DNA from: UBA964 sp037444685
GTDB taxonomy: Bacteria > Pseudomonadota > Gammaproteobacteria > Steroidobacterales > Steroidobacteraceae
Direction of reading: 5' to 3'
DNA length: 64,000 nucleotides
NCBI GenBank assembly: GCA_037444685.1
Contig: JBBILX010000001.1
Location: forward strand, 496,001-560,000
Shown here: one piece after another, positions 44,857 to 53,412 of the stretch
Position numbering within the stretch: position 1 is the stretch's first letter
Layout of the letters: every line of letters starts with the position of its first letter
The notes under the pieces: model-generated
What the model was told of the DNA's origin: nothing
Databases searched by the model: none
Seen by the model: only the letters and a program-made list of their open reading frames with translations
Made by a program: the position numbers and the translations under genes

Positions 44857-45860
44857 GCGAACGGATGCTGATCGCGGGCCCGTGCTTCGAGGACTTCCAC
44901 GTCGGCCAGGAGTACGATGCGCCCGCCGTAACGCTGACCGACGGCTTCGCTGCTCTGTATCAGGCCCTGTTCGGCGATCGCCTGCGCTTGCCGCTCGATC
45001 ACGCAATCAGTCGGCGCGTCGCGCATGGCGCGCGGCCGCTCGTCCATCCGCTGCTCGCGATCCACCTCGCGATCGGCCAGTCCACCTGGGCCTCGCAGCG
45101 CGTCAAGGCGAATCTGTTCTACCGCGGACTCGTGCTGCATCGACAGCCGCGCATCGGCGATACCTTGAGCACGCGCACGCGGGTCGTGGCGTTGCGGCAG
45201 AACCGGCCGCAGCCGGGACGACCGCCGACCGGCATGGTCGTGCTCGAGATGACCACGCTCGACCAGGACGGCGCCAAGCTGCTGCATTTCTGGCGCTGTC
45301 CGATGATCCCGTGCCGGGATCCGCAGGCCAACACCGGCCATGCGACGGACCTCGACGAGTTCGGCGGGGCGGCCGGGGCGTCACCGTTGCGGCAGGTCGT
45401 GCCCGACGACTGGAATCTCGTTCCGACCGAGGGCTGGCTCGGCCTGCGTGCCGCCGACCTCAGGGCTGGCCAACGCTTTGCGATCGAGGCGCGTGACTCG
45501 GTGACCGCTGCGCCCGAGCTGGTCCGTGCCTCGCTGAACATGGCCATGGCACACACTGATGCGCGTTGCTCTTACCTTGGCCAGCGTCTCGTCTATGGCG
45601 GCCACGTGATATCGATCGCCTTCGCGCAATTGACGCGTGCCCTGCCGAACCTGCTCACGCTGGTGGCCTGGGACAGCTGCGACCATCTCGCCCCCGTGCT
45701 CGAGGAGGATCGTCTGCGCACGGAGTTCACCGTGCGCGCGATCGAGCCGCTCCCGCAGGGGGCGCTCGTCAACCTCTGGGTCGAGACCTGGGCAGCGCGC
45801 GGCGAACCCGAGCAGGAGAACCGCGTGCTCGACTGGAAGCTGTGGGTCTGGAGCGCCTAG
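44853..45860 (+). CDS. MaoC-like dehydratase, mesaconyl-CoA hydratase-like
   Basis: A 335-residue double-hotdog protein of the MaoC/R-hydratase class. It opens with CFEDFHVGQEYDAPAVTLTD and GFAALYQALFGDR, and has GDTLSTRTRVVALRQN and the conserved RLVYGGHVISIAFAQLTRA. This layout fits mesaconyl-CoA hydratase (Mch), which reversibly hydrates mesaconyl-C1-CoA to (2R,3S)-beta-methylmalyl-CoA; sequence recall supports it, but the substrate is inferred. It is coupled to the CaiB/BaiF gene and convergent with the acyl-CoA dehydrogenase gene. Confidence 0.8.
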   Translation: MSERMLIAGPCFEDFHVGQEYDAPAVTLTDGFAALYQALFGDRLRLPLDHAISRRVAHGARPLVHPLLAIHLAIGQSTWASQRVKANLFYRGLVLHRQPRIGDTLSTRTRVVALRQNRPQPGRPPTGMVVLEMTTLDQDGAKLLHFWRCPMIPCRDPQANTGHATDLDEFGGAAGASPLRQVVPDDWNLVPTEGWLGLRAADLRAGQRFAIEARDSVTAAPELVRASLNMAMAHTDARCSYLGQRLVYGGHVISIAFAQLTRALPNLLTLVAWDSCDHLAPVLEEDRLRTEFTVRAIEPLPQGALVNLWVETWAARGEPEQENRVLDWKLWVWSA

Positions 45861-45866
45861 GACGGC

Positions 45867-47522
45867 TCAGGCCGCGCGACCCGCACCGCCAGCCCGGGCG
45901 ATCAGCTCGCGCGCGATGACCTTGAGCGCGAGCGTCTCCTCGGCGCCCTCGAAGATCGACAGCACGCGCGCATCGACGAAGTAGCGGCTGGCGTCCGTCT
46001 CCTCGGCGTAGCCCATGCCGCCGTGGATCTGCATCATGTCGCGCGTGACCCACTCGGCGGCGCGGCAGGCGAACAGCTTGACCATGCTCGCATCCATGTC
46101 GCCGCGGCCGGCGTCGAGCTCAGCGGCCACCCGGTACGAGAACTGCCGCGAAGCCCCGAGCCAGGCCGCCACCCGGGCGAGTCGTGCCTGGGTCAGCGGG
46201 TACTCGGCGATCGGGCGACCGAACACCCGCCTGTTCATCGCATAACGGATGCCTGCCTCGAAAGCCGCCTGCATGACCCCATTGGCGCGCGCCGCGGTCT
46301 GCGCGCGCCCGCCCGACAGACCGGCCATCGTCAGGTAGAAGCCTCGACCCTCGCCTCCCGACTCGCCGACCAGCGCATCGGCCGGCACCACGAAGTCCTC
46401 GAAGAACAGCTCGAACGAATGCATGCCGCGATAACCGATAGTCGGGATTGCGCGGCCGGTGACTCGGCCACCGAGCGGCGAGCAATACTCGAAGGCATGT
46501 CCGCGAAAGCGAGGCTTCTCGACCACGAACTGCGACAGTCCGCGGTGGCCGAGCGTGGGATCGGCCGCCGTGCGTGCGATGACCAGGATGAATTCGGCCC
46601 TGCCCGCGCAGGTGCACCAGGTCTTCGCGCCCGACAGCGACCAGCCCGCTGCCGTCCGCGACGCGCGCAGCTTGAGGTTGGCGACGTCGGAGCCGAAATC
46701 GGGCTCGGTGATCGCAATCGCGACGAGCTTCTCGCCCGTGGCCAGCGCCGGCAACCAGCGCTGCTGCTGCGCGGCGGTGCCGCCGAGCAGCACGGCACGG
46801 GCCATGATCTCGGGACGCGTCACGAGGCTGCCGGCTGCCCCCAGCGAGGCGGCCGACAGCGCTTCGGTGACGACCAGCATCGCGGTCGTGTCAGGATGAT
46901 CGTCGGGCTGCATGCCGCCGAAACGCTGCGGGATCGAGACGCCGAACAAGCCGAGCTCGGCCGCGCCGGCAATGATTTCCTCGGGGATGTCGCTGTCCTC
47001 GCGATGGATCCGCTGTGCCCTAGGCAGCACGACGTCGCGCGCGAAAGCGGCGAACGACTCACGCATCAGCTCGCGCTCCGCATCGAGACCGGTCGGTGGC
47101 AGCCTTCCCTCGCGCTCGATCAGGCGGGCGCCGAGCGCGGCGAGGCCGGACCCGGAGGCGATCGACCGAAGCTCCGGGCGATGCGCCGGATGCGCGGCGG
47201 CGATCCGGGCCGGCGCGATTTCGTACTCATCGGGCCGGGCGAGCAGCCGGGCGATGCACTGCCCGGTGACTTCCACGGTGAAGGCGTCGGCAAGCGGCCG
47301 GATCAGCGGATCGGCGCCCGCAAATCTCTCGGCGTGGGCCTGAGCGGCGCGCGCCGCGGCGATCTCCGCGGCGCAGAATGCGAGCTCATAGCTCGGCAAC
47401 TGCTCGGCGTCGAGTCGCGCCGGCGCGAGGCGCCCGTTGCGCAGGCAGCGCCGATGCAAAGCCTCGAATCCGGCGTCGACGAGTCCGGCCGCGGACTCGA
47501 GCGCGCTGATGACGGCGCTCAC
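45867..47522 (-). CDS. Acyl-CoA dehydrogenase with N-terminal extension, methylsuccinyl-CoA dehydrogenase-like
   Basis: A 551-residue flavoprotein. The core acyl-CoA dehydrogenase begins about residue 147; residues 1-146 form an extra helical domain. This extension and length are a hallmark of (2S)-methylsuccinyl-CoA dehydrogenase (Mcd, about 550 residues) in the ethylmalonyl-CoA pathway. The FAD/substrate region GGRAQTAARANGVMQAAFEA and IHGGMGYAEETDASRY precede the probable catalytic glutamate in IFEGAEE. It starts with GTG overlapping the stop of the small gene upstream (GTGA). Confidence 0.85.
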   Translation of the reverse strand: MSAVISALESAAGLVDAGFEALHRRCLRNGRLAPARLDAEQLPSYELAFCAAEIAAARAAQAHAERFAGADPLIRPLADAFTVEVTGQCIARLLARPDEYEIAPARIAAAHPAHRPELRSIASGSGLAALGARLIEREGRLPPTGLDAERELMRESFAAFARDVVLPRAQRIHREDSDIPEEIIAGAAELGLFGVSIPQRFGGMQPDDHPDTTAMLVVTEALSAASLGAAGSLVTRPEIMARAVLLGGTAAQQQRWLPALATGEKLVAIAITEPDFGSDVANLKLRASRTAAGWSLSGAKTWCTCAGRAEFILVIARTAADPTLGHRGLSQFVVEKPRFRGHAFEYCSPLGGRVTGRAIPTIGYRGMHSFELFFEDFVVPADALVGESGGEGRGFYLTMAGLSGGRAQTAARANGVMQAAFEAGIRYAMNRRVFGRPIAEYPLTQARLARVAAWLGASRQFSYRVAAELDAGRGDMDASMVKLFACRAAEWVTRDMMQIHGGMGYAEETDASRYFVDARVLSIFEGAEETLALKVIARELIARAGGAGRAA

Positions 47523-47881
47523 GAGGAGGCCAGCTCGCGCGCGAGATCCTCGGCGCTGCGCTCTGCCAGTCCCTTCTGCATCGCCTCGACCTCCTGCTGC
47601 AGGACGCGCAGGATCCGCGCGATGAACTCGAGTTGCGCCTGGCCGCGCTCGACTGCCGCGTCGCGGTCGGGCCGATAGGCCTCGATCTCGGCGCGCGGCA
47701 GCACCTGCCTGCGCTCGAGCAGGCGTTCGACGGTGTCGAGGCGTTCTCGCGTCACGGCCAGTTCGCCAGCCATGGCCCAGACGATCGCGAGCAGACGGTC
47801 GATGTCGGGATCCTCGAAGAAATGCGGCCGCTTGCCGCTCGGCGCCGCATTCGCGAGACGGATGACGTCCTCGGGCTTCAT
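47519..47881 (-). CDS. Conserved hypothetical helical protein
   Basis: A 120-residue soluble, largely helical protein. It opens MKPEDVIRLANAAPSGKRPH and FFEDPDIDRLLAIVWAMAGE, followed by a coiled-coil-like ERLDTVERLLER and a C-terminal helix LEFIARILRVLQQEVEAMQK. I do not recognise a named family, although similar small proteins occur beside acyl-CoA dehydrogenase genes. It overlaps the methyltransferase gene upstream by four bases and the dehydrogenase gene downstream by four, so the three are translationally coupled. Confidence 0.7.
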   Translation of the reverse strand: MKPEDVIRLANAAPSGKRPHFFEDPDIDRLLAIVWAMAGELAVTRERLDTVERLLERRQVLPRAEIEAYRPDRDAAVERGQAQLEFIARILRVLQQEVEAMQKGLAERSAEDLARELASS

Positions 47882-49026
47882 GATGCGGCCGAAGGGCGCT
47901 CGGAACCGGCAGCGTACCAGATGCCGCCACGCCCATAGTCCTCGGTCTCAGTCGCGACTTTCGGCATCTCGTCGTCGACGATCGCGTGGATCTCGGTTTC
48001 GAAGATCCGGTCGTGGGCAAACCCCAGCTCGCGCAGCAGATCCGGCAGGTGAGTGTCGTGCAACGTCGTCCAGAACGGTTCGTTGTTGTAGTAACAGTCC
48101 CAGTCGCGCAGGAACTTCTCGAACTCGCTCATGCTGCGGTACGGCGGCTGCTCGAGATGGATGTGAATTCCGCCGGGAGCCAGCAGCCGGTCGACCTCGC
48201 GAAGGATGTTGCGGAGCGCCCGGTGAGAGGTCTCGTGGAAGAACATGGTGCTGTAGATGAAATCGAAGCTCGCGGCCGGCTCGTCGATCTGCTCGACGTT
48301 GCCCTGCCGGAAGACGATGTTGAAGACTCCCATGCCGACCGCACGCGCATGTCCGTAGCGGAGCATCGGAGCGCTGAGATCGATGCCGACGACCTCGGCC
48401 TGCGGGAAGGCCCTCGCCATCGGCACGGTGTTGTGGCCGAGCCCGCAACCGAGATCGAGAATGCGACGCGGCTGCCACCCCGAGCGCGTGCGCTGCAGCC
48501 AGTCAGCGACGCCTCGGCCCGCCCCGTCGAGATAGCGGCCGAACAGACCAGTCGTGGTCGCGAACATTCCGGCATCGTAGTTGGCCGCCACCGAGACATC
48601 GCCCTCGAAGTATTCGGCGAAATAGCTGCCTGGCATGCAGTGATTGTCGATCGCCGACTGGTATCGCGGTATCGGTGTGCCGGGCCTGAGCTGCAGGCCG
48701 GCGGTATGCCGTGCACCGAGCTCCCGCGCGCGCTGTGCGAGACGCTCCGCCTGCCGCAACACGAGCGCCCGACCCGCCTGCTGTCGCATTTCCATGGATG
48801 CGCGGCGCAGCGAACTCCAGAAACGATAGTAGTCGTCGCCGGACATTGCCTCGCGGATCTCACGCCGGTCGCGCGGCTCGTGTCCGTGCTGGCGGCGATA
48901 GGCCTGCTTGGCCCGCGCCTCATAGGCGACGGCATTGCCGGCGACGACGCAACTGGCCATGTACTTGTTGACGTTGGCGAGGAAGTTGAAGCGGGCCGCG
49001 TCATCGTGGCCTGCCTCCGGTGACAT
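47878..49026 (-). CDS. Class I SAM-dependent methyltransferase
   Basis: A 382-residue methyltransferase. An N-terminal helical domain (about 1-150) carries RFNFLANVNKYMASCVVAG; the SAM motif is RRILDLGCGLGHNT (about 188-200), followed by VVGIDLSAPMLRYG and the FDFIYSTMFFHETSHRAL strand. The start at 49026 has a GGGAGG site at proper distance; an ATG at 49104 would add 26 residues without one. It is the first gene of a three-gene coupled set with the helical protein and the dehydrogenase. The acceptor is unknown. Confidence 0.82.
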   Translation of the reverse strand: MSPEAGHDDAARFNFLANVNKYMASCVVAGNAVAYEARAKQAYRRQHGHEPRDRREIREAMSGDDYYRFWSSLRRASMEMRQQAGRALVLRQAERLAQRARELGARHTAGLQLRPGTPIPRYQSAIDNHCMPGSYFAEYFEGDVSVAANYDAGMFATTTGLFGRYLDGAGRGVADWLQRTRSGWQPRRILDLGCGLGHNTVPMARAFPQAEVVGIDLSAPMLRYGHARAVGMGVFNIVFRQGNVEQIDEPAASFDFIYSTMFFHETSHRALRNILREVDRLLAPGGIHIHLEQPPYRSMSEFEKFLRDWDCYYNNEPFWTTLHDTHLPDLLRELGFAHDRIFETEIHAIVDDEMPKVATETEDYGRGGIWYAAGSERPSAAS

Positions 49027-49223
49027 GGCATGACCTCCCGCCTCCGTCCACGGAGGCGCACAGTCGATTCTGCCGGGCGTCGATTTCGCGTCCGCAGGGT
49101 TCATGCGACGATGGTACCCAAGTGCTCGATATGGGCCCAAACCCGCGCTCGCGCTCCGCCTCGAACTTCCGACAGGCGGACGCGAGACCGGACGGACGCG
49201 CCTTGGGCGGGCACCGACCTAGC

Positions 49224-50624
49224 ATGCCGATTTCGAACGAGGCCTGGAACTTGAACCCACCGCCGCCGAAGATCACGGACCTGCTCGTCGAGCATGTCGT
49301 CAGCCAGCGCTACGAGGGCCTGCCCGCTGAGGTCCGCGAGCGCGCGCGGACCTTCATCCTCGATTCGCTCGGCGTCGCGCTCTCGGGCACGCGCGTACCG
49401 CTCGTGCGCGACCTCAAGGCCGTTGCCGCCGCCTGGGGCCAGGGAGGCGCGGCGCGGGTCTGGGGAACCGGCGAACGCGTGCCCGCGCCGACCGCCGCCT
49501 TCCTCAATGGCTATCAGATCCACAATCAGGAATGGGACTGCGTCCACGAACCGGCGGTCGTGCATCCCATGGCCGTCGTGCTGGCGACGCTCGTCGCATT
49601 CGCGGAGCAGCATGGCTCGATCTCCGGTCGCCAGCTCTTGCTCGGCTGCTCCGTGGCCGTGGACGTCGCCGCGACGATCGGCATCGCGGCGCACAACAAG
49701 CTGCGCTTCTTCCGGCCGGCGATGTGCGGTGCGCTCGGCGCAACGGCCGGCATCGCAGCGATGGTCGGACTCGACCCCGAATCGACGCGCAGCGCACTCG
49801 GCCTCGCCTACAGTCAACTGTCCGGCACCATGCAGGCGCACGTCGAGGGCTCACCCGTGCTGCCCATGCAGATCGGTTTCAACGCGCGCAGCGCTCTCGC
49901 GGCGATCGATCTCGCCGTGCGCGGGATTCAGGGTCCGCGCGAGTTCCTCGAGGGGGACTTCGGCTTCTACACGCTGATCGATCCGGAGTGGCGGCCGGAG
50001 CCGTTCCACGAGCTCGGCCGACGATTCCGCATCGCGGAGCTGTCGCACAAGCCCTTTCCGAGCGGCCGCGCGACGCACGGCGGCGTCGATGGCGCGCTCT
50101 CGCTGCGCGAGGAGCATGGCTTCGGCCACGAGGAGATCGCCGACATCCGCGTGCTCGCGCCGCCGCTCGTGATCCAGCTCGTCGACCGAGTCCCGCGCCA
50201 GGACATGGCGCCCTCGTACGCGCGACTGTGCCTGCCGTACGTGGTCGCCACGGCCCTGCTCGAGGGCACGGTCGACGTCCGTGATTTCGACCCCGGAGCG
50301 ATCGCCGAGCCTAGGCGCCATGCGCTCGCCGCCCGAATCCGTGTGGCGCGGGACGGCAACCCCGCGGTCAACGCGCTCGCCCCGCAGCGTGTCGAGGTGC
50401 GACTCAGCGATGGGCACCTGCTGGGCATCGATCTGCCAGCGGTGCTCGGCGCACCCGGGCGGCCGCTCAGTCGCGAGCAGCACCTCGCGAAGTTCCTGCG
50501 TGCGAGCGCCTGCGGACTGCGACCGCTGCCAGCCGCGCGCCAGCAGGCGCTGATCGCCGCCGTGGACGCCATCGAGGACCTCGCCGAGGTGCGCGAACTG
50601 GTCGACTTGCTGATTTTCGATTGA
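49224..50624 (+). CDS. MmgE/PrpD family protein
   Basis: A 466-residue protein of the MmgE/PrpD family, which includes 2-methylcitrate dehydratase, cis-aconitate decarboxylase and other dehydratase-type enzymes. The N-terminal LAEVRERARTFILDSLGVAL pattern and the region HNQEWDCVHEPAVVHPMAVV are typical. The central RRFRIAELSHKPFPSGRATH motif is present. It lies in an operon with a PaaK-like ligase and an amidase, not with prpBC, so a role in propionate metabolism is not supported. It is divergent from the methyltransferase gene. Confidence 0.85.
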   Translation: MPISNEAWNLNPPPPKITDLLVEHVVSQRYEGLPAEVRERARTFILDSLGVALSGTRVPLVRDLKAVAAAWGQGGAARVWGTGERVPAPTAAFLNGYQIHNQEWDCVHEPAVVHPMAVVLATLVAFAEQHGSISGRQLLLGCSVAVDVAATIGIAAHNKLRFFRPAMCGALGATAGIAAMVGLDPESTRSALGLAYSQLSGTMQAHVEGSPVLPMQIGFNARSALAAIDLAVRGIQGPREFLEGDFGFYTLIDPEWRPEPFHELGRRFRIAELSHKPFPSGRATHGGVDGALSLREEHGFGHEEIADIRVLAPPLVIQLVDRVPRQDMAPSYARLCLPYVVATALLEGTVDVRDFDPGAIAEPRRHALAARIRVARDGNPAVNALAPQRVEVRLSDGHLLGIDLPAVLGAPGRPLSREQHLAKFLRASACGLRPLPAARQQALIAAVDAIEDLAEVRELVDLLIFD

Positions 50625-52051
50625 TGCCGTGGCGCCGACGCATGAGCTTCCCTAACTACTTCGAGTCCTTCGACTACGCCGGCATGCTCGCCGAGCACCC
50701 GATCGGCGAGACCTTCACCCGGGGGTTTGCGATCCGGAGCCGCTCGCAGATCCGCGAGCACCAGAACGCCCTTTTAATGCGCTGCCTGCGTCGCGCCTGG
50801 GAGATCCCGTTCTATCGGCGCCTCTGGTCGCAGGCAGGCGTCGAGCCGCATCACGTGCGCAGCCTCGACGACATCGAGCGACTGCCGGTCTTCGGCAAGT
50901 CGGATCTCATGCGCAGCATCGCCGAGCACCCGCCCTACGGCGACTACCACGGCTGGGACCGATGGGCACCAGAGGACCGCCCCGTGACGGTGATCCACAC
51001 GACGAGCGGGACGACCGGCCGACCACAAGTCGTGCTGTTCAGTCCGAAGGCGCGCGAGGTGCAGGCGCTGCTGGTCGCGCGGATCTACCGGATGCAGGGA
51101 GTGCGACCGGGCGACGTGCTGCACTCGGTCTATGGCCACGGCCTCATCAACGGCGGCCACTTCGTCCGCGAGGCCGTGCTGCACTACACGAACAACCTGT
51201 TCCTGTCCGCCGGCACGGGCAAGGAAACGCGCTCGGTCGCACAGGTCGAACTGATGCGCGACATGCGAGTGACGGTCATCGTCGGCTTCGTCGACTACAT
51301 CCGGCAGCTCGCCGAGACCGCGCGCGAGCTCGGACTCGAACCGGGGCGCGACATCCCCGTTCGGATGATCTCCGGCCACGTCGGGCGGGAGTCCCGCGAG
51401 GTCCTCTCACGTGCCTGGGGTGGAGCGCAGATTTTCGACTGGTACGGCGTCGCCGACACGGGGCCGATCGCCGCGGAGGGTCCCGATCAGGACGGAATGT
51501 ACGTCATGGAGGATGCGCAGTTCCTCGAGATCGTCGATCCGGCCACCGGCCGCCGCGTCGACGGCGAGACGCCCGGCGACATGGTCGTCACCTCGCTGTA
51601 CCGCGACGACGTCTATCCACTGATCCGCTTCAATACCCATGATCTGTCCGCCTGGCGTCAGGGCGAATCGTCTCTGGGGTGGAACCTCAAGCGGATCGTC
51701 GGCGTGCTGGGGCGCAGCGACAACATGGTGAAGCTGCGCGGGATCAACGTGTATCCGCTCGCTCTCGCCGCGATTCTCAACGAGCGACCCGAGTTCGCTG
51801 GCGAGTATATCTGCCGCGCGACACGCGACGCCTCCGGGCGCGATCAGATGACCGTGATCATCGAGACGCGCGCTGCGTTCGCGCGCGACGCGGCTCTCGC
51901 CGATGCCTTCGCCACGCTGCTGACGCGCCGCATCGGCGTCGAAATGCGCGTCGAACTCGTGCCGCCCGGCGCTACCGCGCCGCTGACCCAGATCGACAGC
52001 CGCCAGAAGCCGATCCGGCTCGTCGACGAGCGCCCGCAGAAGATCGTCTGA
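50624..52051 (+). CDS. PaaK-like AMP-dependent acyl-CoA ligase
   Basis: A 475-residue adenylate-forming ligase of the phenylacetate-CoA ligase type. The ATP P-loop is VIHTTSGTTGRPQVVLFS, with IFDWYGVADTGPIAAEG as the second conserved motif, and a C-terminal domain with LGRSDNMVKLRGINVYP. It would activate an aromatic or other carboxylic acid as its CoA thioester; the substrate is unknown. The ATG overlaps the stop of the MmgE/PrpD gene (TGATG), and its own stop overlaps the amidase start the same way. Confidence 0.88.
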   Translation: MPWRRRMSFPNYFESFDYAGMLAEHPIGETFTRGFAIRSRSQIREHQNALLMRCLRRAWEIPFYRRLWSQAGVEPHHVRSLDDIERLPVFGKSDLMRSIAEHPPYGDYHGWDRWAPEDRPVTVIHTTSGTTGRPQVVLFSPKAREVQALLVARIYRMQGVRPGDVLHSVYGHGLINGGHFVREAVLHYTNNLFLSAGTGKETRSVAQVELMRDMRVTVIVGFVDYIRQLAETARELGLEPGRDIPVRMISGHVGRESREVLSRAWGGAQIFDWYGVADTGPIAAEGPDQDGMYVMEDAQFLEIVDPATGRRVDGETPGDMVVTSLYRDDVYPLIRFNTHDLSAWRQGESSLGWNLKRIVGVLGRSDNMVKLRGINVYPLALAAILNERPEFAGEYICRATRDASGRDQMTVIIETRAAFARDAALADAFATLLTRRIGVEMRVELVPPGATAPLTQIDSRQKPIRLVDERPQKIV

Positions 52052-53412
52052 TGCCGATGCGAGACGCGACTGCGCTGCTCGCCGACCTGGCCACTGGTCG
52101 TACCAGCGCCGTCGCGCTGACCCGCGACTGCCTCGACGGCATCGCCGCGAGCACGCTCGGAGCTTTCACGTTCGTCGACCCCGACGAGGCGCTGCGGCTC
52201 GCCGCTGCGTCCGATGCCCGCCGCGCGGCAGGTCGGGTCGTTGGTCCGCTCGACGGCCTGCCGGTCGCACTCAAGGCCAACATGGCCGTGCGCCACTGGC
52301 CGCAGACAGCCGGACTGCGCTTCCGCCGCGACGACCTTGCCCGCGACGATGCCTTCATCGTGCGCCGGCTGCGCGCCGCTGGCGCGGTACCCATCGGCCT
52401 GACCGCGATGGACGAGGGTGCCCTCGGTGCCGAGGGCGCGAATCAGTGGTACGGGACCACGCACAACCCACGCCGGTACGGTTACTCGGCCGGAGGTTCG
52501 AGCAGCGGCGCCGGCGCCGCCGTGGCCGCCGGACTCTGTGCCTTCGCGCTCGGCACCGACACGATCGGGTCGGTGCGGATTCCGGCCTCGTTCTGTGGTT
52601 GCGTGGGACTCAAGCCCTCGTACGGCCTGCTCAGCGTCGCCGACGTCGTTCCCGTGCACCTGCGCTTCGATCATGTCGGACCATTGACCCGCAGCCTGCG
52701 GGACCTGCGCTGGCTGCTGCCTGCACTCGCGGCCTACGATCCGGCCTGCCCGGTCTCGGTGCCGCTGACTCTCGACCGCGGCAGCCCGACGCTGCGGGGC
52801 GCGCGTGTCGGCTATCTGACAGGCCTCGAATCACTGCGACTCGAACCGGCAGTCGCTGACGCTTACGCTCGCGCGATCGAGACAGCAGGCCGTCGCGGAG
52901 CCGAGCTGATCGCGCTCGATGCCGCGCGCTGGGACCTGCCGCGGTTGCGACGGGCGATCCTGGCGCTGTGCGAGGTGCAGATGTGGCGCGAGCATGGCGC
53001 ACGCGCGAACGCCCGACCCGAGGACTTCTCGGACGGACTGCGTGCCTTCATTCGCTATGGTGGCAAGCTCGATCGCGACGAGATCGAAAAGGCCGAGGCG
53101 CGGATTGCGGCCTTCTATCGCGACTGGCAGAGCGCGACCGACTCGCTGACAGCCTGCCTTGCGCCGACCACGGCCGGTCGGGCGTTCGCAAACGGTGAGC
53201 GCCGACCGCAGAACACCGCCGATCTGACCGCGATCGCGAGCGCGACGGGTCAGCCGGCCCTGTCGATGCCACTCGCCGTCCCCGGCGAGCCGCTGCCGGC
53301 GGCGCTGCAGTGGATCGGTCGGAGCGGGCACGATCTGGCGCTCGTCAGCCTCGCCCAGGACCTCGAGAGCGAGCTCGCCGCGGACGGATCGCCGGGTGCT
53401 AGGGTCGACTGA
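52051..53412 (+). CDS. Amidase (amidase signature family)
   Basis: A 453-residue serine amidohydrolase. The Ser-cisSer-Lys triad is visible: Lys75 in PVALKANMAV, cis-Ser150 in AGGSSSGAGA and the nucleophile Ser174 in GTDTIGSVRIPAS. The family includes allophanate hydrolase and AtzE-type biuret hydrolases; the GYSAGGSSSGAG variant is closest to those in impression only. It is the last of three coupled genes and converges with the PuuE-like gene, overlapping it by 14 bases. Confidence 0.9.
   Translation: MPMRDATALLADLATGRTSAVALTRDCLDGIAASTLGAFTFVDPDEALRLAAASDARRAAGRVVGPLDGLPVALKANMAVRHWPQTAGLRFRRDDLARDDAFIVRRLRAAGAVPIGLTAMDEGALGAEGANQWYGTTHNPRRYGYSAGGSSSGAGAAVAAGLCAFALGTDTIGSVRIPASFCGCVGLKPSYGLLSVADVVPVHLRFDHVGPLTRSLRDLRWLLPALAAYDPACPVSVPLTLDRGSPTLRGARVGYLTGLESLRLEPAVADAYARAIETAGRRGAELIALDAARWDLPRLRRAILALCEVQMWREHGARANARPEDFSDGLRAFIRYGGKLDRDEIEKAEARIAAFYRDWQSATDSLTACLAPTTAGRAFANGERRPQNTADLTAIASATGQPALSMPLAVPGEPLPAALQWIGRSGHDLALVSLAQDLESELAADGSPGARVD

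Noticed and set aside
49040..49057. Palindrome GCCTCCGTCCACGGAGGC upstream of the methyltransferase start as a riboswitch or operator
   Set aside because: It has a two-base centre and overlaps the stretch that provides the alternative upstream start; too short and G/C-biased to call.
49224..50624. 2-Methylcitrate dehydratase PrpD of the methylcitrate cycle
   Set aside because: No prpB or prpC neighbours; the genome already has the methylmalonyl route for propionyl-CoA in this window.
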